64,000 bases of DNA from Embiotoca jacksoni (taxonomy: Eukaryota > Chordata > Actinopteri > Embiotocidae). The stretch lies in assembly GCA_022577435.1 (NCBI GenBank), contig JAKOON010000022.1, positions 8,761,730-8,825,729 of the forward strand, read 5' to 3'. Within the stretch, counting starts at the first letter, position 1. Every line of letters starts with the position of its first letter. The position numbers and the translations under genes were made by a program. A model generated the notes under the pieces. It saw only the letters and a list, made by a program, of their open reading frames with translations, made no database searches and was not told the DNA's origin. This document shows positions 41,401-49,613 of this stretch, piece by piece.

Positions 41401-44320
41401 TCCGCAATCAATGACGTGCCATGAATCTCAATGAGTCTATGTGTTTTATTGTGAAAACCAGACTGGTCGCACTATCATGAAATGGAATCAATAAACTACG
41501 GCTGCCTTAGCTCCAGTAAACACAGAGAAGGTTCACCATGTGCATGGACTTATGAATCAGATTAGCTGCAGTATATTGGTGTTTGTGTGCATGCCTCCTA
41601 ACACTTCTGTTTCTTAACTGATAAGGTGAAAGGATACCTTCTTTATAGGCTGTAACACAATCACTCCAACACTTACATACCTGTTTATTGTTTCTTTTTT
41701 TTTTTGCTTATGACCCATAAAGTTGAAGTGGGAGGTATTTGTACCTCATCACAAGATATGGCCTCAGTGTGGCAATAAAAATTGAGCAATCCAACTGAAA
41801 AAAAGACTGTTGTACTTGATTTCCACAGTTATGAGGAGCTGAACATATTTAGCATTTCAAAAACCAAAATTATCTATATTTTCTCAGACTTTTAAAACTT
41901 TTAAATATTTTGTGATGTCTTAGATTTTTCACGAGACTCCTCTGGAGCTTGTGAAGCTCAGGTCAACAGCAACAGCCTTGAGAGATACACATGTATGTTT
42001 GACTCGATTTGTCTGTCTATATGACTTTGTATGCATATTATCATGTAGAATATAGTCGAACATTTTATGTAAAAGGTGCACAACTTAAAATACGTTACAA
42101 AAGGCAACATGCTGATAATGTACATTCTCCATCCATCCAGTGAAAACACATCAGTCATTCGGTGAACACCGGATGTAAGGCTGGATGCTCGCTCGCACGC
42201 ACACGCACACGCACACACACACACACACACCTCACATGGTTACATCACTTAGCAATGAGCATTAACTGCAGGTAGGAGGAACAAGCTCTACTGTATAATC
42301 TTCTAAAAGCCTGGGCCATAACATGGATCCAGTCAATCAGCCAGACAGAAAATCCCCTTGTACTCACGAGGGATTGTCAGGAGATGTTAGACTCCATCGG
42401 CAATACCACAGCTACAATTATAAAACACATCTACAGTATCCATTAGCGCTAAGAGATGCAGTTGTGCTGTCCGAAAAGGTTTGCAGGGAGGGAAAGAAAA
42501 CATCCTATATGCAGCAGCAATAAATGCAAATGTATGACTAAACTCACTGCTCACCTGCCAGTGAAATGTTACTTCTATAAAAATATCGCACGCAAATATA
42601 CATCGAGCATTACTCAAAATCATCTAAATCCATTGCATCAATCTCTATGGAGTCAAATCATTTACACACACGCACGCGCACACACACACACGCACGCACG
42701 CACGCACGCACACCATAAACCAATGAAGCCCATAAATTCACAGAGTTGTCATCTTTACTGTAGATTGTGGTGTCCCAAGAAAAAAATCCTTTAAACCCTA
42801 GGGGTCATATACAGGCTAAGCCAACAGATAGACAAGCAGACACACACACACCACGGTCTCATCCTCTTTGCAGACGCGGAAATCCTAAAGATGATGGGGC
42901 TGAAGTACAGACATCTAACGACGTACAACACTCACACTAGAGCATAATTTACAGAGAATAATATAAAACCGGGGCATGCAATTACGGCATTTAGTAAATT
43001 CTGAAGCAGAAAACACACAAACTCACCCTTTCTGCAGACTGCGACGTTCCAAAGAAGATGGGGATGAACGCCAGCCAGATGATACAGGTGGTGTACATGG
43101 TAAATCCGATGGGCTTGGCTTCGTTGAAGGTTTCGGGAACGCCTCGAGTCTTGATGGCGTAAACCGTGCACGTCACCATCAGCAGGATGGAGTAACCCAG
43201 GGAGCAGATGAGAGACAGGTCGGAGATGTCACACTTGAGGACTCCGCGCGCAGACAAGGGGTCCTGGGTCCGCTGCTCGCCGTAGTCCACCACAGTGTGG
43301 GGAGGGTCCACGGCGAACCACACGAACACACCCAGGAGCTGAACTGAGATCAGCGAGAAGGTGATGGCGAGCTGGGAGGCAGGAGAGATGAACCTGAAGA
43401 GGAGAGGATTACTGATATGAGGAGGAGGTGCAGCACGGCGAAAAACCTGCCGGAAGTTTATCTCGAATGGGGCAACTAACGCTAGAAAACTAACACGAGT
43501 GGAAACATTGAACGCACATGAAAAACGTGTCACTGAAGGCATTTTATTTTTCATAGTCTTTGGCCAATAAGGTCTCTAAAAATACCTTTAAAAGCTCACA
43601 CACTTGTCCACTAAGGTGAAAACTAAGCTGTTTTTCATGGTATCTAAAAGGTTGAGGCGACTTTCCCACTCGACAGCGGCAATATACCTGATTTCTATAA
43701 ACGCAGCCATACACACTCTAGTGAACACACACGAAGAGTTGGAGGGAGATCACGGAAAAGGGTAATAATGAGTTCTGAAGCAAGTCAGAAAGCGAGAGAC
43801 AGAATTTGCAGTGAGACCTTTCAGGAAATGTGATGATCATATAGAATGCTAGGTGGTTAAAAACTAGACGTACCTTATATCTAAAATCAGAAGATGTCTT
43901 TTCATTCACATCTTTGTGAAGAATCAAAGTGCTTCTCCAAGCTCCTGGGGTCAAAAAATACTCAGAGCCTGACTACCTGGAGGCATGCTGAAACCCCAAA
44001 AAATGGCCTCGAGACCTTTTCTGTAAAAAAGCCTTTAGCTGGATGGTGCTGCAGGAAAAACAGCTGACCATCTGGGTAGCAGGGACGTGAACTTGAGCAC
44101 TAATAAATCCTGCATTATCATTTTAGCCACTTAGTTGCTGCTCTCTTCAAGAGTCACTCAGTGAGTGCAAACAGTGCAATAGGTGAGTGTGAGTTCATGA
44201 CTTTCATAAATAATGTATGAAAAATAAATGATGATTAATGATTGCAGGTAGCTTAAGAAGAAGGAAGTGGAAGTTAAGTTAAGTTAAGTTAAGTTAAGTG
44301 TCCGTGTGCACTGGAGTGCA

Positions 44321-44356
<36 letters not shown>

Positions 44357-47300
44357 ACACTCACATCCTCATTTAGTGCCACTAAAAAAAAAACCTATCA
44401 AAACCTGTATATGCTGGACCTGCATGTACAACAGAGGGCAAACAGAGTGTGCATAATGACAGGTGTTGTTTATTTTTCACCTGGGGGCTGTTACAGACTT
44501 CTTCCCTTGTTCAAAGATGCGGTGTATCCTGTTGGTCTTGGTGAGCAGCGCAGCATAGCTGAAACACATCCCCAAGCCGAGGAAAATCCTCCTGAACGAA
44601 CACACGCCCACATCTGGCGTCGCGATCATCAGGAACGTAATGGCGTAGCAGAGGAAGATTCCCGTAAGCAGCACGTAACTCATCTCCCGCCCGGACGCTC
44701 GCACGATGGGCGTGTCGTTGTACCGAACGAAGGTTACCATGACGAAAGAGGTGGCGATGATGCCCAGCATGGAGATGAAGACGGGGACGACGGCCCAGGG
44801 CGAGTGCCACTCCAGCTTGATGATGGGGATGGGAACGCACCCAGTGCGGTTGGCATCAGGTCGCATCTCATATGGACACAGCTCACAGGTGAACTCTGAA
44901 GCCTGTGAGAGAGAGAGAGAGTTTACATTATATATTTCTTTTCTTTAAAAAAAAAAAGTAACTCATCAAAACACATTTTTGACATATTAACTTGAGTGTT
45001 AACACTTTCTCATTGCTTAGATTAGTCTTGATGGAAAACCTTTTAGCCTTATACTGAGATCATTTCCTCCTACGTTCATAGAATGAATCAAAGATAATGC
45101 GTTACGTGCAGTCTGTATGTGTGTGTGTTCTCTCTTGTTTTGTTTTTTCTGCTCTCTCTTTCTCTGGGGCTCTCCATCCCCTTCACCTGTAGAACACCTG
45201 GAATCAACTCTCCGAGTTGCAGGACGAATAAAAAGGGAGGAGCCGAGGGAACCTGGATCTCTCTGGCCACTTCTCACACACCTAAACCAGGCTGCAGACA
45301 GCACTGGTTTCATGAGGATTTCTTTTCCTAAAGTGATCTTTTGTCCAGCATGATTTAGCGTGTTGGAGTTTGTTATTTTAGTTTGGGCTGGAGATCACCG
45401 GATGTCCAGTTTTCATTCTTTTGTTTTGGTTTAGTTTCTTAGGTTAGGTGGGATGAGCTGGGTTCGTTGACCCATTGTGTGGTCGGCCCAGTGACTATCC
45501 CTCCTTCAGTTCTGTTTGGCCGGGAGCTCCAACCCTCTTTAGTTTGTTTCTGTCTCTAATTTGGGAAAAAATAAAGCTTGTTGGTTTGCACCGTGAACTC
45601 TTGCTCGTCATGACATCCTTTATATGTTTTGCTCTCCAGCAGAGCATCTATTTGTTTATCATTTTAGGAGGCCGTGACAGTATGAACCATGAACCTGAAG
45701 TGCACTGGCAATGCGTGGACAGAAGCAAATCTTTAGCCACTAGAAGTAGTTAATTTGTTTGATTAGCGCTCTTGATGTGAGACCTTTTCAGCAGATAAGC
45801 TAATGATAACTTAGCACTCTCAAAGCTGTTTGTAAAATGTATCAACATTTTGGCACCAGAAAAATGGTGAGATATTGAAAAAGAAGTCAAATCAAATAAA
45901 GAATTGGAGCAGCGGCAGTGAAAGCAAATCTAGATGGTCTGTGAAGTTAGATTTTAAAAAAAATTGTACACTTCCTCTACAGACGCATACTTACTTTTGT
46001 CATGTTTTGCATAGTATTCTCCATTCTGCTAAAATCTTAAATCTACATTTATCTGTCTCAACAGAGTGGTTTTACATGTATCTGCAAAACGAGTATCGAC
46101 TGCTCACTCTGACAAGCATCAACTGCTGCTGTTATGACTCATATTTTCTTTTTCCTTTATTGCTTCCCGTGTGAGGAAAATCTCCGTGCATACACCTGCT
46201 CGCTCATGAATCTTTCTAACTTAATAAGAAGGATGATGGGCTGCCAAATTTTCCCCGACGATGATACAATTAACATGGGGGGGTGTAACTTTATAATGGG
46301 TGATCAGACCCTGTCTCTCACCTCGTATTACATACTTCTATTTGCTTTAATAGCATTGGTGGGGTTCTTCCTGCAAATATAAATTTGAAATGGGCTGCCT
46401 AAGTAGCTAACTCTTTTGATTGCCTGATATGATTTGAGAAAAAAAAAAAAAAAAATCGAGATGAGAATTTTACTGCAGAGCGAGAACAAGCAGAGAAGAG
46501 TAGATGCATGCACAGACTTAACATCTTTACAATGTCAAAGTGCTGTTACTGCAAACAAGTCTTAGGGTGGATTCATTGTTAAAGCCTTCCAACAAATGGA
46601 GGTTTTACTTTTTTAATCATGTACAGTTCAACTAAGTTAGACGTTTGGTCAAAGTTTAACGTTTTTTTTGACAAATTAATTTTACAATAGTGAACAGGTT
46701 ACATTAAGATATTTTGGAGGTTTTCCTAGCTTTTGAATCAGAATCAATCCAGGTCCTTTGTAAGTCACGGAAATAAAAAAATGTTTGGATGTGACTTGAT
46801 GGACTGAAAATTAGCAACGACAGTAAAAAAGTATACATGATTTTGGTTTATGCAAAATCCCGCTGCTATTGATTGCCAGAATATAATGCCTAAAAATATA
46901 TCCTACCATACAGTTTCTTAGAAAAAGCAGTTTCAGCAGTGCGCGTTATGCAAGCATTCACTGAATCATCCATGATCGAGTGACAAAGGTGAATTCAGGT
47001 TGAGGTAGATATTACTGTCTGAAACCTGTGAAGCCTGGTCGAAAGTCTCCAGCATCTATTTTAGATGAAGAGACCAGAACAAAATAAAAGCTTGAGAAAA
47101 GTAAATTTAGATAGCTTCTTTGATTTGATTGTTAATTATATGCGAAGCTTCACAGCATGAAGCTAACGGTAGATATTTCTTCCTCAGAGATCTACCTGAT
47201 AGTGGTATCCCTCACAGCGCTCACAGTGCCAGCAGCACGGCACACCCTTCACTACTTTCTTCCTTTCGCCTGCGCGGCACGGGATGCTACATACAGAGGG

Positions 47301-49613
47301 TGGGAGAGATGGGTCACCTGTCCTCCAATGCATGCCCTCCACCTGAGAGGAAGAGAAGAGAAGAGAAGAGAAGAGGAGGAGGAGGAGGAGGAGGAGGAGG
47401 AGGAGGAGGAGAGGAGGGAACAATACCAGTGATTATTTGTGTGTTCAAACAGCAAAATAAAACTTCCCTTCTTCTCTGGGGTTATAATGCTGCACAAAGA
47501 TTGGCAGCCATCTGCTGAAGCTGACATTACTGTGTGTTAACAGTCCTTTAACACTCCATTTTCTCTGTACCTGCAGAAAGTGCATCTTTGGGGCATCTTG
47601 GAGAGCAATTAGCACAAGCTTATCCTCTGATCGCTTTTCTGAGTGCTGCCAGGCACAAAACTAACACCAGTCTAGTCTGGAAGCAAGCAATCAGACCGTA
47701 ATCAGATCTGGCACAAATAGGCCATCTGTATTTCCTTCTGTGTGTTTGTGTGGGTGTGCATATGTTCTTCCATGTGTGCATTTTGTTTGTTTGTGCTTGT
47801 GTCACGCTGGCCTTACAGTGAATCCCTGAGCTTTCCATATGTCTGATATGAGTGAGTTTGTGCGTGTGTGTGTTCTGATTTGTAGTTGTGTGTGTGCGGG
47901 TTTGTGATAAAGTCTGTCATCATTCACAGTCCCTGAGGTTCATCCACTGCCAAGGGTGCTGAATAAAATGGGCCATTACTGGTTTAAACAGGCACAGAAG
48001 TTCCAATCCAACAAAAAGTAGTAAGTAGGAACAGAGACAGTGGACTTGATTTGATCAGTGACACACATACAGAAACGCACATAATTCAAACAGCAGTATT
48101 GGGTCACTGGCTGCTCGCAATTCAGTGTTGCAGTATCTACAGTATGAGGAGAAATATTGAAATGTTTTGGTTGGGGGCTGTCTTTTCACTGTTTATTGAG
48201 TATTTATGTTTATTATTTATTCATGGCCTCACCTTTATCTTTACATACATACACAACTAAATACCCACCTTATTTTGTTACAAACACCATAAATTATTCA
48301 CAAACCAAAACAACACAAGCCTGGTCGTGAACCACTTTTTCATTAATTACTTCAGTGACACAATAATCGCTCTATTAGCATTAAATGAGGTCCAAGCACA
48401 GTATGTCTGACCACATATTTATCATGAAATCCACCTGCTTCACGTGCACTTCTCTCACAGTTGTCCTGTCTCTCTACAGATAAACATTCAAACTTGTTTG
48501 TTTGTTGATCATAAAAAACTTTCACCTGCTGCCATCACATTATCTTCCTCTGTGCCTTCAAACCCAACTGGATTGTTAATTTGTCAACTGTCAAAGTGTC
48601 CGATCATGTGCGTCTCAACCGTGTGTTGTCCTCTGTGTTACTGAAGTGTCTCTCTCTCTCCGCACATGCACACACGCACACGCACACGCACACACACACA
48701 CAGAGAGAGTCAGCGAGACAATGGGATTCCAGCTTGCTTGTGGATTCAATTATATGTTTTTGTGTGGCTGTAAGTAGGTGTATCCTCTAGTGTCTGTAGT
48801 TTGCAGTTCCTGTACATTCTGCAGGTATGTGTGTAACCTTGTGTGGGTGTGAGTCTGAGTGACTGTCTCCTGCACAGGACTAAAAAGAAGAAAAGAGCTG
48901 CACTATCTTGTAAAAAATTCCAGCAAACTTCGGCTCCTGAATGACAGCAATAACTCAAACAAATCCAGCCCAGTAACATGGGATTTTCAATTCATGGCGG
49001 CGGCTCAAAGTGATGTTGAACTTTCATTTTTCCAAGGTATTGGATGCATAATGCCTCAGAAGCTTCAATAAACCACTCAAATCCAAATATATTTTGGATT
49101 ATTGTAAAGAAATGTTTCCCGTTATTGCACAAAAGTCACTGACAAGAATAATATGATGGCTCAACATACGATATGAGCAGGAAACACATCTGCAATGGTA
49201 TGTTTTGTACTGAATAACCTTTTAGTTAGTCAGTAAAACATAATTTTATAATTACTCATCTTCTGTAAGTTCTTAAAAATATTTTGGTTCTCTTGCTCAC
49301 TTTTAGTTGGATTTCCCCATTTTTCACTTTGCTCTTTTTCTTCATCTTAAAATTGTTGCTTTGACTTCTCTGCATGAAACTAGTTTTAACTGTTGCTATG
49401 GTGCAGGTCTCAGCTTGTGCTCTGGCTGAAAATGCAATGTGTGTAATTGTGTGTCTGTGATAAAAGGTCTCACTTTGAGGTGTAATTTGTTGGTCCAGGA
49501 GCCGATGACTCTGTACTCAGCAGCAGATCTGTTGTTGATCTGATACTGGAAGATGTCATATCTTCCCGGAGCATCTCCGTTCTCATTGAAAACCACTGGT
49601 GTACCGGCACTTC
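19754..49613 (-). CDS. grm8: Metabotropic glutamate receptor 8 (group III mGluR), 3' half, seven exons
   Basis: Class C G-protein-coupled receptor for glutamate, normally presynaptic and Gi/o-coupled. The coding join on the minus strand is 49613-49474, 47342-47196, 44902-44481, 43393-43027, 21859-21719, 21486-21381, 19803-19754: 1373 nt, one open frame, 456 residues plus stop, every junction GT-AG. It covers the end of the Venus-flytrap ligand-binding domain, the cysteine-rich domain with nine cysteines, all seven membrane helices and the cytoplasmic tail. Family length is about 908 residues, so the first half is missing because the window ends in an intron. Subtype 8 is chosen over 4, 6 and 7 from the tail ending SSTKTTYVSYSNHAI and the GSAGTPV block. 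A few residues (NVPKRKRS, ILFHPEQ) look more like mGluR4. Teleosts carry grm8a and grm8b and I cannot tell which this is. Confidence 0.93.
19804..20010 (-). promoter_or_regulatory. grm8: Extended polypyrimidine tract before grm8 terminal exon
   Basis: About 200 nt immediately upstream of the last acceptor are almost wholly C/T-rich on the transcript strand (TTTCTCCTTTCTTTCTTTTC, CACCTCTCTTTCATTTTCG and others). This is much longer than an ordinary tract and could bind PTB-type regulators. The regulatory role is inferred. Confidence 0.45.
19804..21380 (-). other. grm8: grm8 last intron (1577 bp)
   Basis: Lies between the tail exon and the terminal exon, with GTGAGT donor and GCAG acceptor. 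On the transcript strand the final 200 nt (about 19804-20010) are strongly pyrimidine-rich. Roughly 20400-20790 is unusually rich in CpG. No alternative C-terminal exon was recognised. Confidence 0.85.
21381..21486 (-). CDS. grm8: grm8 exon: cytoplasmic tail
   Basis: 106 nt: 35 codons plus one base (A) of a split Thr. Acceptor ATTATACAG|GCAATC, donor CAACA|GTGAGT. The peptide starts AIVTAATMSGKLAQKGGDRP and continues NGEVKTELCESMETN. It aligns without gaps to the mammalian mGluR8 tail (AVVTAATMQSKLIQKGNDRP, then NGEVKSELCESLETN). The first 12 residues complete the calmodulin and Gbeta-gamma binding region. Only 232 bp separate it from the TM7 exon. If the donor is not used, the frame continues with Ser-Glu and then TAA, giving a receptor with a shortened tail. 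Confidence 0.95.
21719..21859 (-). CDS. grm8: grm8 exon: TM7 and start of cytoplasmic tail
   Basis: 141 nt, 47 full codons, phase 0 at both ends, acceptor CTTGTTTTAG|ATGTAT, donor TTCAAG|GTGAGG. The peptide begins MYIQTTTLTISLSLSASVSL (TM7), continues GMLYMPKVYIILFHPEQ and ends with the basic NVPKRKRSFK. The Met at the start is an internal residue, matching mammalian SAEK-MYIQTTT, and is not a translation start. The basic end is the start of the membrane-proximal tail, which in group III receptors binds calmodulin and Gbeta-gamma. ILFHPEQNVPKRKRS resembles mGluR4 slightly more than mammalian mGluR8, which has IIFHPEQNVQ. Confidence 0.96.
22615..22681. repeat. (CA)n microsatellite
   Basis: About 33 CA units inside the large grm8 intron, some 750 bp after the TM6-TM7 intron's acceptor side. 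Confidence 0.95.
24379..24420. repeat. (CACAAG)n/(CA)n microsatellite
   Basis: Three CACAAG-type units followed by about 14 CA units. Confidence 0.9.
30961..31170 (+). repeat. Common teleost interspersed repeat
   Basis: Contains TTTATTTGTATAGCAAATTT and then CAATTCAAAGCGCTTCACAT, a block that I know as very frequent in teleost genomes, followed by an A-rich tail with repeated AAAACATTAAA-type sequence. Class (SINE or LINE tail) not certain. Confidence 0.6.
31505..31577. repeat. (CA)n microsatellite
   Basis: About 36 uninterrupted CA units. Confidence 0.95.
32374..32493. repeat. Two (GT)n microsatellites
   Basis: GT tracts at 32374-32400 and 32456-32493, separated by 55 bp of unrelated sequence. 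Confidence 0.9.
34600..34733 (+). mobile_element. LINE/SINE 3' tail
   Basis: Carries TGTAAGTCGCTTTGGATAAA followed by AGCGTCAGCTAAATGACATG and a short TAATG-type terminal repeat. This is a widespread fish retroposon tail shared by SINEs and their partner LINEs. No head or reverse-transcriptase part is evident upstream. Confidence 0.7.
34785..35850 (+). mobile_element. hAT-like DNA transposon remnant, copy 2
   Basis: Its right end is GGTTGGAGACCCC (35837-35849), the exact reverse complement of the left terminal motif of copy 1 (846-858). Its left part aligns to copy 1. The left terminal repeat is missing, the element abutting a retroposon tail. The interior contains a (GT)n at 35397-35416. 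No transposase frame; non-autonomous or decayed. Confidence 0.65.
37000..37200 (+). repeat. Interspersed repeat fragment
   Basis: Contains CCTGATGAAGGCCTTAGATG and ACACGCGTTGGCATGAG, a block type I recall from repeats in fish and amphibians. Boundaries and class are uncertain. Confidence 0.3.
37531..38055. mobile_element. 525-bp MITE with GGGCC-type terminal inverted repeats
   Basis: Ends are AGGGCCAGATTTACTAA (37531-37547) and TTAGTAAATCAGGCCCT (38039-38055): 17-bp inverted repeats with one mismatch. The termini recall PIF/Harbinger elements, but no clean target duplication is visible (CTA left, AGG right). The 103-codon basic frame inside (37657-37968) has no domain I recognise and is not taken as a gene. 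Confidence 0.7.
39530..39680. repeat. Degenerate tandem repeat, about three units
   Basis: GGATATTCCAATTA occurs near 39538 and 39588, and GGACATTCTAATTA near 39658, with ACAC-rich spacers and GCACTGGT or GTCGCTGGT before the later units. Units of about 50-70 bp. Confidence 0.55.
42190..42231. repeat. (CA)n microsatellite with CACG interruptions
   Basis: CA-rich tract that begins with CGCACG units. Confidence 0.9.
42663..42712. repeat. (CA)n/(CGCA)n microsatellite
   Basis: Alternating CACA and CGCACGCA units, about 300 bp before the TM4-TM6 exon end. Confidence 0.9.
43027..43393 (-). CDS. grm8: grm8 exon: TM4-TM6
   Basis: 367 nt: one base completing the Arg codon, then 122 codons, ending in phase 0. 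Acceptor CTCTTCAG|GTTCATC, donor GAAAGG|GTGAGT. FISPASQLAITFSLISVQLL begins TM4. DPPHTVVDYGEQRTQDP is the second extracellular loop, with the conserved Cys in VLKCDISDLSL that pairs with TM3 in this family. ICSLGYSILLMVTCTVYAIK is TM5, TRGVPETFNEAKPIGF the third cytoplasmic loop, and TMYTTCIIWLAFIPIFFG is TM6. The exon ends SQSAER, where mammalian mGluR8 reads SAEK. The following exon lies 21167 bp away. Confidence 0.97.
43394..44480 (-). other. grm8: grm8 intron (1087 bp) inside the second cytoplasmic loop
   Basis: GTGAAA donor and CTTCAG acceptor. It contains a pentanucleotide repeat (AAGTT)6 at 44271-44300 and a 32-nt poly-A run at 44322-44353 (poly-U in the transcript, about 130 nt after the donor). 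Nothing else is recognisable. Confidence 0.85.
44271..44353. repeat. (AAGTT)6 and poly-A run
   Basis: Six pentanucleotide units at 44271-44300 and 32 A at 44322-44353, within the 1087-bp grm8 intron. Confidence 0.95.
44481..44902 (-). CDS. grm8: grm8 exon: end of cysteine-rich domain and TM1-TM3
   Basis: 422 nt: 140 codons plus two bases (AG) of a split Arg. The acceptor is (CT)n-CACAG|GCT and the donor is CCCCCAG|GTGAAA. The peptide opens ASEFTCELCPYEMRPDANRT with three domain cysteines and an N-R-T sequon, then PIPIIKLEWHSPWAVVP leads into TM1 (about residues 35-59). The first cytoplasmic loop is RYNDTPIVRASGRE, TM2 lies near 73-93 and TM3 near 104-125 with its conserved Cys in VCSFRR. TKTNRIHRIFEQGKKSVTAP begins the second cytoplasmic loop, important for G-protein coupling. 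The exon ends inside that loop, whereas mammalian genes as I recall continue without an intron. The long opposite-strand reading frame here is only a shadow. Confidence 0.97.
44903..47195 (-). other. grm8: grm8 intron (2293 bp)
   Basis: Separates the cysteine-rich exon from the TM1-TM3 exon. It contains an LTR-like segment at about 45165-45679 on the opposite strand and a short (GA)n next to the acceptor at 44904-44921. The remainder, 45700-47195, shows no gene. Confidence 0.8.
45165..45679 (+). mobile_element. Possible solo LTR or LTR fragment
   Basis: Has an LTR-like layout: ACACCTGGAATCAACTCTC, then a TATA-like AATAAAAAGGGAGGAGCC, a polyadenylation-like AAAATAAAGCTTG, and an end GCCGTGACA. 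Resembles Ty3/Gypsy LTRs of fish, but no TG start, target duplication or second LTR was identified. Confidence 0.35.
47196..47342 (-). CDS. grm8: grm8 exon: cysteine-rich domain
   Basis: 147 nt, 49 full codons, phase 0 at both ends, acceptor CCTCTCAG|GTGGAG, donor CAG|GTAGAT. The peptide runs from VEGMHWRTGD to CEGYHYQ and has cysteines at residues 18, 22, 36, 37, 40 and 43, including the PCCWHCERC signature. With three cysteines in the next exon this makes nine, the conserved number of the mGluR cysteine-rich domain, which passes the closure of the ligand-binding domain on to the membrane helices. Reading through the donor meets a stop two codons later (V-D-L-stop), so the exon end is unambiguous. 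Its polypyrimidine tract is a microsatellite, described separately. Confidence 0.96.
47347..47418. repeat. (AAGAG)n-(GGA)n microsatellite in a splice acceptor
   Basis: Five AAGAG units (47351-47375) and about a dozen GGA units (to 47411). On the transcript strand it reads (TCC)n(CTCTT)n and makes up the polypyrimidine tract, ending a few bases before the CTCAG acceptor of the cysteine-rich exon. Confidence 0.95.
48663..48702. repeat. (CA)n/(CACG)n microsatellite
   Basis: CA-rich tract with CG interruptions, followed by a short GA stretch. Confidence 0.9.
49474..49613 (-). CDS. grm8: grm8 exon: C-terminal end of the ligand-binding domain
   Basis: 140 nt: two bases completing a split Gly codon, then 46 codons. 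The acceptor is a TTCTTTGTTCCAG tract and the donor is AAA|GTGAGA. The peptide begins SAGTPVVFNENGDAPGRYDI and ends NKLHLK. The NGDAPGRYDIFQYQ core is a hallmark of group III receptors, where it forms the last strands of the Venus-flytrap domain before the cysteine-rich linker. NRS at residues 27-29 is a potential N-glycosylation site at the position where mammalian mGluR8 has NKS. Phase fits the next exon, which starts on a full Val codon. This is the most upstream exon present in the window. Confidence 0.95.

Larger units (their letters stand above)
21860..43026 (-). other. grm8: grm8 intron of 21.2 kb between TM6 and TM7 exons
   Basis: This intron interrupts the third extracellular loop between SAER and MYIQTTT. 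It holds CA/GT microsatellites (22615, 24379, 31505, 32374, 32456, 42190, 42663), a common teleost repeat at 30961, a LINE/SINE-type tail at 34600, an hAT remnant at 34785-35850, a MITE at 37531-38055 and a 197-codon open frame at 24578-25171. No other coding exon is supported. The stretches 25200-30900, 32900-34500, 35900-36950, 38100-39450 and 39700-42100 show nothing recognisable. Confidence 0.85.
47343..49473 (-). other. grm8: grm8 intron (2131 bp)
   Basis: GTGAGA donor and CTCAG acceptor. The acceptor end is a purine-rich microsatellite on the plus strand (47347-47418). A CA-rich repeat lies at 48663-48702, and GT-rich stretches occur around 47740-47900. No exon was seen. Confidence 0.8.

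Noticed and set aside
42976..43347. 123-codon plus-strand frame over the TM4-TM6 exon
   Set aside because: Antisense shadow of the coding exon; no family resemblance.
44306..44899. 197-codon plus-strand frame over the TM1-TM3 exon
   Set aside because: It is the opposite strand of a well-supported grm8 exon; the peptide is His/Asp/Arg-rich, as expected for an antisense shadow, and it starts in a poly-A run.
19754..49613. Assignment to grm4, grm6 or grm7
   Set aside because: The C-terminal SSTKTTY.SYSNH.I and the GSAGTPV block match mGluR8. mGluR4 and mGluR7 end differently, and mGluR6 lacks this tail. The mGluR4-like NVPKRKRS is a minor difference.
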